Source of the DNA: Bacteroidales bacterium
GTDB taxonomy: Bacteria > Bacteroidota > Bacteroidia > Bacteroidales > UBA10428
Length of the DNA stretch: 64,000 bases
Direction of reading: 5' to 3'
Assembly (NCBI GenBank): GCA_016933335.1
Contig: JAFGBD010000054.1
Coordinates: forward strand, 1-64,000
The notes beneath the pieces are model-generated. The model was not told where the DNA came from, ran no database searches, and worked only from the letters and a program-made list of their open reading frames with translations. Both the position numbers and the translations under genes were made by a program. Shown one piece after another: positions 8,777-20,661 of the stretch. Each line of letters opens with the position of its first letter. The stretch's first letter is position 1.

Positions 8777-9354
8777 AGTTTCTGCTCGTATTTGTTTCGT
8801 GCCAGCTTATTGATTTTTTCAATAAAATCAGTTTTTTCGCTGGTATATGCCTCCCTGTCATTTTTATATTTTCTGGCAAGTTTAAGCTTTAAATCTTCAT
8901 AGTCCTTTGCAGCTTTTCTGTTGTTCCTGAGGTAATCCCTGAAGTATATTTCGTCCCAGTCACCTTTATACCTGACATGTATATGAAAAGCCTTCCCTTC
9001 AAATCCCTGCTTACTGTATCCCTTTACAAACATCATATGTGGCGGCGGATTTTCAGGTTTGTGAATATACTCGTATCCTGCAGACCTGAGGCTTTCAATG
9101 ATTCTGTCATCGGGTACCTTTTCCGGAATCTCAATCAGCATATCAATGGTCGGTTTTGCTTTTAATCCCGGGACAGCCGTACTTCCTATATGCTCAATGC
9201 TTTCTATATCTGATTTGCTAAATAGCTGAAGAATCCTGGCCTTCTCTTTTGAATAATATTCTGCCCATTTTTTATCAGGTTCTTTGATGATGATTGGAAA
9301 CAGATTACCCAGTTCTTCAATATTCATTTGATGTAATTCTTTTTCCGGGCACAT
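8773..9354 (-). CDS. GrpB family protein (nucleotidyltransferase-like, UPF0157)
   Basis: The 193-residue product carries the GrpB signature IEHIGSTAVPGLKAKPTIDMLIEI near residue 54, which is the nucleotidyltransferase-superfamily GS...D-x-D-like core, followed by the family's PENPPPHMMFVKG and FHIHVRYKGDWDE blocks and a basic helical tail. GrpB domains are also found fused to dephospho-CoA kinases; the stand-alone form has no firm biochemical role. Coupled by a four-base overlap to a GNAT gene, a pairing often seen among accessory modification genes. Confidence 0.85.
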   Translation of the reverse strand: MCPEKELHQMNIEELGNLFPIIIKEPDKKWAEYYSKEKARILQLFSKSDIESIEHIGSTAVPGLKAKPTIDMLIEIPEKVPDDRIIESLRSAGYEYIHKPENPPPHMMFVKGYSKQGFEGKAFHIHVRYKGDWDEIYFRDYLRNNRKAAKDYEDLKLKLARKYKNDREAYTSEKTDFIEKINKLARNKYEQKL

Positions 9355-9403
9355 TGAAAAATGTTTTAAAATTTTCCACTACAATAATATATTTTATTGC
9401 AAT

Positions 9404-10009
9404 TTATTTCAATTTTTTTAAATGATTTGCCTGAGGATTGTTCTGAAGAAACGCTTCCCTGACCTTTTTTTTAACCCTGTTCAGAGGACATGAAAAATGA
9501 ATGCATTGATTACAATTAAACCGGCTCAGCAGTATGAAGAACAATGCAACTGAAAGCGGGTATACCATCCATAAAATCCGGTTTTTCATACCCTGCAGGA
9601 AAACAACCGGATATCCCCAGACAACGACAAAACCGGAAACCAGAATTACTTTTTCAAAGATATTCATTGCCACGGGCTGGTAATCCCACAATTTGGGAAT
9701 TCCATAATTCGCCCAGCATCTTATGATACCCGGTGATTCATTGTAACGGGGGCAATGCGAACAAAGTACCCTTGTTTCAATGATCAGAAAGAACATACCA
9801 GCAATGGCGGCCCAGCCAATCAACGCTGCAATGCTGTGTTGATAAAGAATCATTCCTCCGATAATAAATGAAGGCAATACAATGATATAAAACCGGATGA
9901 GCTGACCGGGATTGTAATGACAGGCTATTCTGGAACGAACATTACAGTCGTTGCATGATTTTTTCAGGCATGTACTTATTGGTTTAACAGTCATGTTCAG
10001 GGTTTTCAA
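9404..10009 (-). CDS. cysteine-rich integral membrane protein, unknown
   Basis: I do not recognise a named family. The 201-residue product has an N-terminal Cys cluster (CLKKSCNDCNVRSRIACH, residues ~14-31), four hydrophobic segments (about 40-60, 61-80, 115-135, 141-160), a second cluster CSHCPRY near 95 and a third, CNQCIHFSCPLN near 165. The CxxC spacing on each hydrophilic side suggests metal or Fe-S binding on one face of the membrane (inference). The three clusters and even number of membrane spans recall ferredoxin-like domains of membrane electron-transfer proteins, but no CxxCxxCxxxCP signature is complete. It stands alone between GrpB-like and GNAT genes. Confidence 0.7.
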   Translation of the reverse strand: MKTLNMTVKPISTCLKKSCNDCNVRSRIACHYNPGQLIRFYIIVLPSFIIGGMILYQHSIAALIGWAAIAGMFFLIIETRVLCSHCPRYNESPGIIRCWANYGIPKLWDYQPVAMNIFEKVILVSGFVVVWGYPVVFLQGMKNRILWMVYPLSVALFFILLSRFNCNQCIHFSCPLNRVKKKVREAFLQNNPQANHLKKLK

Positions 10010-10051
10010 TTTATCAATCCAACAGGCCTTTAATCCGATATCAGCACATAT

Positions 10052-10534
10052 TTATATTTCCGTTTTCATTGTATATGAAGAATCCAGTTCACCAACTATC
10101 TCGAAGCCCTGCCGTAAATAAAAATTACATGCCCTGTTTCTCTTATCGACGCTTAAAGAAAGATATTTATATCCTTTATCCCTGGCAAGTTGAAAGAATC
10201 TTGAAATCAGTGATTCTCCAACTCCCTGGTTTCTGCATTCACTTTTAACCGCCATGGTTAATTCGGGTGTATTTTCGTCCACAAATCCGTATCCTTTTTT
10301 ATTCTTATTGAATAATCTCCCCCATATAGCTCCAACCGGTTGTTCATTCATATGTGCGATTATTCCAAAGTCGGTGCTTAATCCCCAGTTGTCAATATAT
10401 TTTGATATCTCAGGCAGATCAACCACTGTCTTGTCCGGAGGTTTTTCACCTTCCGGTATAAATAATGCATCATATAGTATCTCTCTCAGGAATTGATAAT
10501 CACTTTTTTTAATTTCTCTGTAACTGAGGTTCAT
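10052..10534 (-). CDS. GNAT family N-acetyltransferase
   Basis: The 160-residue GNAT protein has the acetyl-CoA loop ECRNQGVGESLISRFFQLA near residue 98, the preceding strand PELTMAVKSE and the C-terminal SLSVDKRNRACNFYLRQGFEIVGE block typical of RimI-like acetyltransferases. Its ATG overlaps the upstream membrane-protein gene's TAA by one base (TAATG), so translation is coupled. Substrate unknown. Confidence 0.87.
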   Translation of the reverse strand: MNLSYREIKKSDYQFLREILYDALFIPEGEKPPDKTVVDLPEISKYIDNWGLSTDFGIIAHMNEQPVGAIWGRLFNKNKKGYGFVDENTPELTMAVKSECRNQGVGESLISRFFQLARDKGYKYLSLSVDKRNRACNFYLRQGFEIVGELDSSYTMKTEI

Positions 10535-11289
10535 TATGGTTGTTGATCATCCAGACCTTTCTCTCTTCTTGCTCTTTGTTCACATCGATCGCAGAGATCA
10601 GTAATATTCTTCAATTCTCTGGCCTGTGCTACTGTGCCTTCGAATATTTCATCAGTCCTTTCGGTGTTGATATAGGAGCAATCCACATAAATATGATAAC
10701 TCTTGCCATACCTTGTCCAGTAAACATGGTTCACACCGTCTGTCAGCGATTTGACCTCTTCTGTCTGCTCGAGGTACTGTTCCTGTGAAGGAGGATTAAG
10801 GTCGACGCCAAATATGCCCGCAATCACGAGTGCTATAACCGCGATTGTGCCAACAAGTCCTTTTTGTTTACCGCTCAGATCCTTATTTGTGAAGATAAGA
10901 ATAATAAGTGGCAGGAAAGCAATGATGCTTATGATCAGGCCCAGCTGGTTCTGAATGAAAAATTTGACCTTTTCTTTTTCCGATGCAGGATCAAACCTGT
11001 TTGCCTTTTTCCACAGAAGGGAACCAATAACGGCAAAAATCAAAGCCGCTACAATTAATACAATGAGCAGGGTTGTATTGACCGGCGGTTTATTTAGCAG
11101 AATGATACCGACAACCTCACAGCCAATTGCCACGATCCATGAAATAATGGCAGGAATTCGTAAATTCCTGGCTTTTGCTTTGCTTTCTGCTGTCGGAACG
11201 AATGTTCCGGATTCCTTTGCTGTTGATGCAGATGCAGTCTCTCCGCCTTCCACCCTGGTAACTTTTTTTGATGTTTTTTTCTTTTCCAT
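10534..11289 (-). CDS. membrane protein with C-terminal Cys-containing domain, unknown
   Basis: The 251-residue product starts with a Lys/Thr/Ser-rich cytoplasmic tail (~45 residues), followed by four hydrophobic segments (about 46-66, 72-92, 110-132, 142-160). The C-terminal ~75 residues include VYWTRYGKSYHIYVDCSYIN, then GTVAQARELKNITDLCDRCEQ: a His plus three Cys arranged as in the small zinc-binding 'W-T-x-x-G-x-x-Y-H-x-x-x-x-C' domains of several bacterial proteins (motif-level inference). It is coupled to the downstream GNAT gene by a one-base overlap. Function unknown. Confidence 0.75.
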   Translation of the reverse strand: MEKKKTSKKVTRVEGGETASASTAKESGTFVPTAESKAKARNLRIPAIISWIVAIGCEVVGIILLNKPPVNTTLLIVLIVAALIFAVIGSLLWKKANRFDPASEKEKVKFFIQNQLGLIISIIAFLPLIILIFTNKDLSGKQKGLVGTIAVIALVIAGIFGVDLNPPSQEQYLEQTEEVKSLTDGVNHVYWTRYGKSYHIYVDCSYINTERTDEIFEGTVAQARELKNITDLCDRCEQRARREKGLDDQQP

Positions 11290-11561
11290 TTCTTTTAATG
11301 ATTTAATTTTTAAGTAGCGTTTATAATATATTATTATAGCCGGTTTAGCGCAGTGAATAATGTATATAAACAGATAGATGAACCATGGTAATAATTGCCC
11401 TCATATTAGTAAACCTATCTCGTAAATACAATTATTTAGTTAAACAAATCTAAACAAATATAAAAAAATAAATCATTGTCTGATATTATACCGATGAAGA
11501 TGGTTTACCAATCTGGTTTTCATGGAAACCGACATTTACTACCCGTCTGAAAAAAACCGGT

Positions 11562-12539
11562 TTAACCAATCAAGTATTCAAATTCTATTTCATGCTTGAT
11601 TGGTATATGATCATTTCCCAGTTCAGGGATCTCAGGTTTGATTTTTCTGTAGCTCTCAATTGCATTCCTGTGAAAGCCGGTCCATACAAAATCACGTTTC
11701 TGGTAGAATCTGATTGCCTGAATATTATCATTTGTGGTTACCAGCCAAACCCTTGTGCAGTTATTATTTTTTGCAGCTGCAATTACTTTACTGATCAGCT
11801 GTGTGCCCAAACCAAGATTTCTGACACGGCTGTCAAGAGTTACAATTTCGCACTCTTTATTATAAATACGATATGTAATAAGTCCTGTAATTTCTCCTCC
11901 TTTTATTGCAATGAACCCGGGTAAATCAGAAACATTATGAACCTGTCCTTTTGAAACAACCATATGTGATCCCCAGTTATCCGTGATAAAAGATTTGATG
12001 ATGTTTTTTTGACTGGCTTTTACCGGGCTGATATGAAAGTCTTCATTTATTTTTGATTTTTCCGTGCCTGCATCTTTTAGATCCAGGGTCAAAACCAGCC
12101 TGTCCTTGCATTGTATTCCGTTTTCCCAGATCCGCTCCTTGTAATTATGAACAAAATAGTCTTTTATGATATCTGTAATTCTGAATCCTGCTTTTTGGTA
12201 AAGGTATAACTGGTCTAAGCTTGAATTACCTGTACAAATAACGATAATTTCAGATCCTTTGGATTTTGATCTTTTTATCGCATCCTTCAGGAGCAGTTTT
12301 CCGATTCCTTGTTTTTGATATTCTTTTGCAACAGCAATGTTCTTAATCTCTATGGTTCTGTTATTTATCTGGGAAAGTACATAACATCCTATGATCTTGT
12401 TATTTATACAAGCTTCATAAAGTGCTGAATGGTATATATATTTCTCAATCTGTTCTTTGGAAGGATCTGCCAGATAAAGCAGATCAAATGGTATTTCTTC
12501 CCGGTTATCTACTATTCTGATATCAAACTTACCGGTCAT
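11562..12539 (-). CDS. tandem GNAT-domain acetyltransferase
   Basis: The 325-residue protein contains two GNAT domains. The first (about 1-160) has IKNIAVAKEYQKQGIGKLLL near residue 66 and the DQLYLYQKAGFRITD end. The second (about 168-310) has IVTLDSRVRNLGLGTQLISK near residue 235 and NDNIQAIRFYQKRDFVWTGF. Both keep the acetyl-CoA-binding Q/R-x-x-G-x-G/A loop. Tandem GNATs of this sort often have one catalytic and one structural half; nothing here decides which. A TATTTTTG match to the -7 element at 12556-12563 lies just before the start and suggests its own promoter. Confidence 0.85.
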   Translation of the reverse strand: MTGKFDIRIVDNREEIPFDLLYLADPSKEQIEKYIYHSALYEACINNKIIGCYVLSQINNRTIEIKNIAVAKEYQKQGIGKLLLKDAIKRSKSKGSEIIVICTGNSSLDQLYLYQKAGFRITDIIKDYFVHNYKERIWENGIQCKDRLVLTLDLKDAGTEKSKINEDFHISPVKASQKNIIKSFITDNWGSHMVVSKGQVHNVSDLPGFIAIKGGEITGLITYRIYNKECEIVTLDSRVRNLGLGTQLISKVIAAAKNNNCTRVWLVTTNDNIQAIRFYQKRDFVWTGFHRNAIESYRKIKPEIPELGNDHIPIKHEIEFEYLIG

Positions 12540-12555
12540 TGTGAAATAATTTGTT

Positions 12556-12563
12556 CAAAAATA
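12556..12563 (-). promoter_or_regulatory. candidate -7 element for the tandem GNAT gene
   Basis: Read leftward this is TATTTTTG, a full match to TAnnTTTG, about 16 bases before the start codon. No TTG is seen at -33 spacing. Confidence 0.3.
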
Positions 12564-12665
12564 TAACATTCTATTTAAGAAAATAAGGAAATATTTAGTG
12601 TGTCATGCCAATGGTGCGCAACAGTCGGGTATTATGAGGATTTTTTAAGACTAAGGTTAAAATGA

Positions 12666-13682
12666 TTATTCTTTAAACATATTAATGGCATATTCCAGTT
12701 GCCTGTCTCTTCCACTTTCAATATCTTCTTTGCTTTGCTGGACAAGTATATCAGGCGGAACACCAATCCATTCATATGGTAATCCGTCGTAACGCCGCCA
12801 ATCTGTTGTTCCTACAAATATTTTTTTACCACTTGGCAGGGTATATTCGGCCGGGGCAGAGGAAGTCGATCCCGATGATCCTCCACCAGTTGTATCCCCG
12901 ACCAACGTAACCGTTGATATCTGTTTCATCACTTCAGGAAAAATATCGCCGGTACTGTAACATACTCCGTTGATTAATACAATAACAGGATTTACATATT
13001 GAAAATAACCCTGTGGTTCGAATGGGGGCAGGGGAATAATTTCTCCCAGAACATAATAATCGGGCTTTGCGAGCGGTGAAGTAATAAACCTGCTCACAAC
13101 GGCTACCAGATTCTGATATGATCCCCCGTTATTATGTCGTATATCCAGTATAAGTCCTTTTGTATTTTTAACAAAGTTAAGGGCTTCCGGGAAACAGTTC
13201 AGAAGGTAATCACCATCAAATGTGGCCATATATATGTATCCGATATTCCCGGGTATAATTCCATATTCAATTCTCCCTTCGCCGGTAACAAACAGCGCCT
13301 CATCAAAATAATCCCTGACCACAACAGGATCATAAGCATCTTTGTCTTTCAACCATCTCGGAGGTTGAAAGGTATTTATTGCATTGCCTCCTAACGTTTT
13401 GACATAAATATGCCTGTCTTTCAATTCACCCAGCATCTCAAACAGCACAGTATATATTTCGTCTCCTTTGGCATTTAATGCCCTGGGCTTGTAAATAACA
13501 TATATGCTGTCCCAGTCAATCTGTTTATAGTCAAGATAAGGATAAACAGCATCAACCCTGTTCCATGCCGCCTCAAAATCTTCCATATTAAGATTTGATT
13601 CAGCCTGATTGACGAACAGATCTTCGCAGCCGGCAAGAATTATTACCGAGCATATCAGGATTGGTATCTTTATCCTGCTCAT
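12666..13682 (-). CDS. S41 family peptidase lipoprotein (C-terminal-processing-protease type)
   Basis: The 338-residue product begins with a lipoprotein signal (PILICSVIILAGC, Cys19). The S41 core lies at about 160-310: LILDIRHNNGGSYQNL is the family strand and loop, and VLINGVCYSTGDIF (Ser243) is the position of the catalytic Ser, followed by GDTTGGGSSGS and the PPDILVQQ strand near the end. The N-terminal helical region carries the GELKDRHIYV motif typical of the tricorn-core subfamily. A usual Lys partner of Ctp proteases is not obvious, so the dyad may differ. No PDZ domain is apparent. It follows the beta-barrel-like gene by two bases, so the two share a transcript. Confidence 0.85.
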   Translation of the reverse strand: MSRIKIPILICSVIILAGCEDLFVNQAESNLNMEDFEAAWNRVDAVYPYLDYKQIDWDSIYVIYKPRALNAKGDEIYTVLFEMLGELKDRHIYVKTLGGNAINTFQPPRWLKDKDAYDPVVVRDYFDEALFVTGEGRIEYGIIPGNIGYIYMATFDGDYLLNCFPEALNFVKNTKGLILDIRHNNGGSYQNLVAVVSRFITSPLAKPDYYVLGEIIPLPPFEPQGYFQYVNPVIVLINGVCYSTGDIFPEVMKQISTVTLVGDTTGGGSSGSTSSAPAEYTLPSGKKIFVGTTDWRRYDGLPYEWIGVPPDILVQQSKEDIESGRDRQLEYAINMFKE

Positions 13683-13684
13683 GA

Positions 13685-14464
13685 CTAAAATTTATAGTTT
13701 AATTTAATTATCAGGTTATCGCTGGCAGCAATATATGGATTCCACTTATTGATTCGTGACAGATCAAATTTATATCCCAGTGAGACTGAGATTTTATAAA
13801 ATAAATTATAGTGTAAGTAAAAATCAAAATCAAATTTTGTTGTAGTTAAAAATGTGAGAAATCTTGGACTTGTTTCCTCAAATAATTCTTCATCGATTAC
13901 TTTGCCGGATACTGAGAACAGGTTTGAACGCAAAGAACCATCTATCTTCAATTTTGCACTGATCTGATAAATAAACGCTGCATTCAGTCCCAAAGAACCG
14001 GTACTCCCATATGTTTTAGACCCGATAAAAGTTCCCGGCTTAACAAAATCGTATTTGATATCATAGTAGAAATATTGTATGGAAGGTCCCAGGAAAATAT
14101 AAATATTTTTAGTCAGCAGCGAAAAACTTCCGACCGGATAAATAAAATCCTGATTAAAAGCAAACTGCTTTGCTTCAGCAGAAATATTATTGTTCTTAAT
14201 ATTATTTGATATCCGATACTCAAACTTTAAGCGGTAACCATTTTTATGATGAAATCTGGCCCATTCTATACTATAACAGGGTAAAATGCCCGTGTATTTT
14301 TCTTTTGATATAAATTCATCCTTTACAGAATAGTGACCAATTCCGTACTCAACCGAAATGCCTGTAGTAAATATATTCTTAAAATTAACGGTATCCTGTC
14401 CCGTTAGTTCAGCAGCAACAAACAGTACAATAGCCGAAATAATAATTATTGATCTTGGTTTCAT
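13685..14464 (-). CDS. secreted outer-membrane beta-barrel-like protein, unknown
   Basis: The 259-residue product has a signal peptide (SIIIISAIVLFVAAELTGQ). The rest is a series of alternating amphipathic strands rich in Tyr, Phe, Asn and Lys, ending ASDNLIIKLNYKF, where the final aromatic Phe is the usual signal for outer-membrane barrel assembly. About ten to twelve strands can be picked out by eye, consistent with a small barrel. No named family recognised. The S41 peptidase is two bases downstream. Confidence 0.7.
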   Translation of the reverse strand: MKPRSIIIISAIVLFVAAELTGQDTVNFKNIFTTGISVEYGIGHYSVKDEFISKEKYTGILPCYSIEWARFHHKNGYRLKFEYRISNNIKNNNISAEAKQFAFNQDFIYPVGSFSLLTKNIYIFLGPSIQYFYYDIKYDFVKPGTFIGSKTYGSTGSLGLNAAFIYQISAKLKIDGSLRSNLFSVSGKVIDEELFEETSPRFLTFLTTTKFDFDFYLHYNLFYKISVSLGYKFDLSRINKWNPYIAASDNLIIKLNYKF

Positions 14465-14665
14465 AGTTTTAGAAGTTAAATATTTACCCTCACTTATCCT
14501 GAAAATACCATAGTATCTCTGAAAAGCCGGGATCAGTATGTTGTTTTGCCTGCCATTGGCTATATACGTGTAAGGTCAGATTAATGATGATATTCAGATG
14601 CAGCCATTGCTTATACATGTTGCCTGACGTGATGTCCGAAATTCATTCTGTTTTCATCTTATAAA

Positions 14666-17370
<2,705 letters not shown>

Positions 17371-17435
17371 TTATGATTTCATAATGCTTTTCAGGGTTGA
17401 GAAATTTTTTAATTATATTTAAACAAGGGCAGCCA

Positions 17436-18098
17436 TTACTTAAACAACATGTGAGCGGGCAACAATTGTTTGGAATTTAATCTTTTGATAATCCTTCTTA
17501 GTCTTGCTTTTTGAGATTCTTTGTCCATTTCTGAAAGCCTCGATTCGATCAGGTCCAGGAGCTGTTTTTTATTCTCAGTATTAATTGCAAGCATTGCTTT
17601 TTCTGCGTACATGGGTAGTTGTTTTGGAGGGCACTTTCTTAACTGTTCCATCAATAAAGGGAATGCTGAATCGGAATATTCCTTCAGACCTGCAAGTTTT
17701 GATAAAATACCAACTCCGTGGTCTACGGTAATTACTGAACCGTTGTCAACGGCACTCATTATCAAAGGTAACAAATCGTAAATCCCTTCAGGATTAATCG
17801 ACGCAATCATGTCCAAAGCGGTCATTGCTCCCCAAACCAACCGGTTATTTTTTGACTTTAATATCTGCCCAAAATCATTGTAATACGGGGCAATCATATC
17901 TGCTGAACCACATTCTCCAATCTCATAAAGTACTTTTATACAGTCGCTTTGAATATTTTTATCCTTATGATGTAAATTGTCAACAAGTTCTTTTAGCCAG
18001 TCATGGCGCTTTGATTTTATTATTTCAACCGCCAGATCCTGATTTGGTTTATCATCACGTCTGTTTAAACTTGTCGCTAATAAATCAATTGCTTTCAT
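17436..18098 (-). CDS. HEAT-repeat-like protein, unknown role
   Basis: The 220-residue product lacks a signal peptide and is almost wholly helical, with repeated pairs of helices (DLAVEIIKSKRHDWLKELVDNL, SDCIKVLYEIGECG, NRLVWGAMTALDMIA, FPLLMEQLRK) in the HEAT/ARM style. Likely a cytoplasmic scaffold. Its first 14 bases overlap the last codons of the GH78 gene in another frame, an overlap that seems to come from a rearrangement rather than from operon design, because the preceding gene's sorting domain is cut off exactly there. Confidence 0.7.
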   Translation of the reverse strand: MKAIDLLATSLNRRDDKPNQDLAVEIIKSKRHDWLKELVDNLHHKDKNIQSDCIKVLYEIGECGSADMIAPYYNDFGQILKSKNNRLVWGAMTALDMIASINPEGIYDLLPLIMSAVDNGSVITVDHGVGILSKLAGLKEYSDSAFPLLMEQLRKCPPKQLPMYAEKAMLAINTENKKQLLDLIESRLSEMDKESQKARLRRIIKRLNSKQLLPAHMLFK

Positions 18099-20643
18099 TG
18101 CATGGGTTGTTTTTTAGTATTTGAATTTGTTTTAACTTAACATTATCTGAAACTATGAGCTTTTCATTTGCGGGATTGGAATGAATCCTTAATTCGAAAG
18201 GTGATGGATTAATATTATTGAGCGTTGCTGTTTTATCTGTTAATGTAGCAGAAAAATTGTATATACCAGGTACAACAGAAAAGATATAATACCTGGTGTT
18301 TTCTCCGATATAATCCACACCCTCTGTAGTTCCTGTTAATGATCCATCATGCCATATTTCAGTGCTGTTTATACTGATCAAATCAACAATCCTGTCCGCA
18401 TAAGGATATTTTGGAATCCCGACTTTTGCCAATGTCCCCGGAGGAGAATTGAGATTTAGCGCATAGTTTGATCTGTTTTTTTCAATATTTACTTCAATGG
18501 TTCCCTTAACCGACGGGATAACAGAATGAATACCGGTCAGTTCCCCTTCCCGGGGAAATACATGATAGATCCCAAATGCAGCTGTTTCGGGTGCAACGCC
18601 TGCTGCATATTGCGATAATAAGGTAAGCGGACCGCCGGACCAGCCATGGTTAAAGGTTCCGTCGTTGCCGAAATTTTCATATAACGTGGTAACATCATTA
18701 CTAACCATGGGTGCATATCTGTCTGATCGCTTCATCCTGTCCAACGCATCATTTTCATACCCCATGATATAAAGAGCTTCCAGTACATATTTTTCCATGT
18801 AAGGGCTGGCATGTCTTTTATTTGCCAGAACAGTACGTATTTGTGGCCATTTTGAACTATCAGCCAAACCAGCCACAACGGCAAGGCCGTTCCCCCTGTC
18901 ATCAATATCACCGCTATAACCTGGTGATTTATAGTGTTCATCTTGCCAGAGTACCCTGTTAAAGTTGTTTTCAATACTTTGTATTTTAGTGTCATAAATG
19001 GCTGTATCGGTTTCATTATTTGTTAATACAGCCATGTCACGCGCAGCCTTTAAAGCAATATAAAACCAGCAGTTGTCCAGTAAACGCTCATCAATATTGC
19101 TTCCCCAGTCTGACCAACCCCAGGGACCGTCGCAGCTCCAGCCGCAGCCCCTGTGATTAATCAGCCCATCAATGTCAGAAGTCCAGATATTCAGATATTC
19201 TTTGACATGCGGGTATGCATCGTCAATGGCTGAAGTATCCCCCGAGTAAAGGTAGTAGGTCCAGAAGCCATATTGACCTATACTGGCCAATGTTTGTAAG
19301 GGAAGCTCCCTGTCCCAGTTTCCTGAAGGTACCGGTGCATAAAGTGTATTATCACTTTTTTGCCAGTCAACCATATTACTAATACATTTTTTAGCCAACA
19401 TATCCGATTTCCTGTCTAATGCGTAAAATGCTTCACCTATCTCAAGTACGGCATCACCCCACCAAAGTCCCCTCTCTCTATCGGGACAATCCATATAGGT
19501 ATCACGCATGTTAATATATAAGGTACGTTGGGCTTTTATCCACAAGGTGTTGAAAAAGTTATCGCTGCAGGTGAATGAACCTGTGAATTCACAATCGTAA
19601 CCCGTTTCCCTGTATTTAAGCGAATTTATGGTCACCCCGGCCGGAATTTTATAATAAACGTAATGCCCGTTCATCCAGCCTAACGACTCGTACTGTTGTG
19701 AACCTGATTTTGTAACATATTCAGCCCTTACACTGTACACGTTATTGCTTGGCTCATAGGCATCCGTACGTATATCTATAACCAGACCTGCCGGTGCCCC
19801 GATATCAAGATACGGTGTAAGTTGCACATTATACGGCAGTTTCGCAGATATTGTGGTTGTACTTGTCGTTGTATAGGGTAAGGTAACCGAAAGATCGCTA
19901 TAATCAAGAAGTCCGGAATTTTTCCATTGTGGGATAGGGCGCAGCCATAGACTTCCCCAGGGAGAATCGGGTGGGGTACCCTTTTCAGTAGCATTTGGCC
20001 ATGATGAATCATCAAAATCCGTATCAATCCAGTTACCAATATTGTCTTTTTGTGCATTGAATCTGACATTTGACTCCGGCAGCCTGAAATTCGGATTATC
20101 ACCGGATGTGTTTTCATAAGCAGGATGTACTTTTATCTTCCAGGTATTATCGCTTATTATTGTTGTATCATTCAATTCACATTCCATAAAAAAGGCACCT
20201 TTACCCCTGTCTATATGCGAGAAACCATCTTTGCCAAAATACCATACCAGTACCGCAATTGTATTTTTACCAGTTCTCAGATAATTAACAATGTCAAGCT
20301 GGTCATAATACGAATCATCTGGAGTTGGTCCCTGTTTTAATCCGCCTTCAAAAACAACCATTTGTTCGTTGATCCATAGCCAATATTTTGAATCTACTGA
20401 AATTTTTGTCATTGCATTTGCTGGAATTTTTGTCAGTTCAAAAGATTTTCTGAAACATGCCCAGGTATTTTCAGGACCATCAATGCTTTGCCAGATCCAT
20501 TTACCGGAATTCATATTAAGTGCTTCCACAGCTGCACCATTTGAATAATTTATTGTAGGATCCTTATCCCGGGAATACAGCATGTATGATGCAGGCAGAT
20601 TTAACATCAGCAAAAGAAAAATTGAGTATTCTTTAAATTTCAT
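18085..20643 (-). CDS. GH78 family alpha-L-rhamnosidase, truncated sorting domain
   Basis: The 852-residue enzyme has a signal peptide, N-terminal carbohydrate-binding-like beta domains (WIWQSIDGPENTWACFRKSF, DYDQLDIVNYLRTGKNTIAVLVW), and a (alpha/alpha)6 barrel with YMDCPDRERGLWWGDA, where the Glu/Arg pair is the family's active-site signature, plus GGPLTLLSQYAAGVAP and GELTGIHSVIPSVKG near the end. Released sugar is predicted to be L-rhamnose from pectin or glycosides. The last residues (ELRIHSNPANEKLIVSDNV then KLKQIQIL) begin a T9SS sorting domain that stops after about 27 residues, so export or surface attachment by T9SS is probably impaired. Related exo-rhamnosidases without the domain are periplasmic. 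Confidence 0.85.
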   Translation of the reverse strand: MKFKEYSIFLLLMLNLPASYMLYSRDKDPTINYSNGAAVEALNMNSGKWIWQSIDGPENTWACFRKSFELTKIPANAMTKISVDSKYWLWINEQMVVFEGGLKQGPTPDDSYYDQLDIVNYLRTGKNTIAVLVWYFGKDGFSHIDRGKGAFFMECELNDTTIISDNTWKIKVHPAYENTSGDNPNFRLPESNVRFNAQKDNIGNWIDTDFDDSSWPNATEKGTPPDSPWGSLWLRPIPQWKNSGLLDYSDLSVTLPYTTTSTTTISAKLPYNVQLTPYLDIGAPAGLVIDIRTDAYEPSNNVYSVRAEYVTKSGSQQYESLGWMNGHYVYYKIPAGVTINSLKYRETGYDCEFTGSFTCSDNFFNTLWIKAQRTLYINMRDTYMDCPDRERGLWWGDAVLEIGEAFYALDRKSDMLAKKCISNMVDWQKSDNTLYAPVPSGNWDRELPLQTLASIGQYGFWTYYLYSGDTSAIDDAYPHVKEYLNIWTSDIDGLINHRGCGWSCDGPWGWSDWGSNIDERLLDNCWFYIALKAARDMAVLTNNETDTAIYDTKIQSIENNFNRVLWQDEHYKSPGYSGDIDDRGNGLAVVAGLADSSKWPQIRTVLANKRHASPYMEKYVLEALYIMGYENDALDRMKRSDRYAPMVSNDVTTLYENFGNDGTFNHGWSGGPLTLLSQYAAGVAPETAAFGIYHVFPREGELTGIHSVIPSVKGTIEVNIEKNRSNYALNLNSPPGTLAKVGIPKYPYADRIVDLISINSTEIWHDGSLTGTTEGVDYIGENTRYYIFSVVPGIYNFSATLTDKTATLNNINPSPFELRIHSNPANEKLIVSDNVKLKQIQILKNNPCNESN

Positions 20644-20661
20644 TGGTAAAGCTGAATTAGT

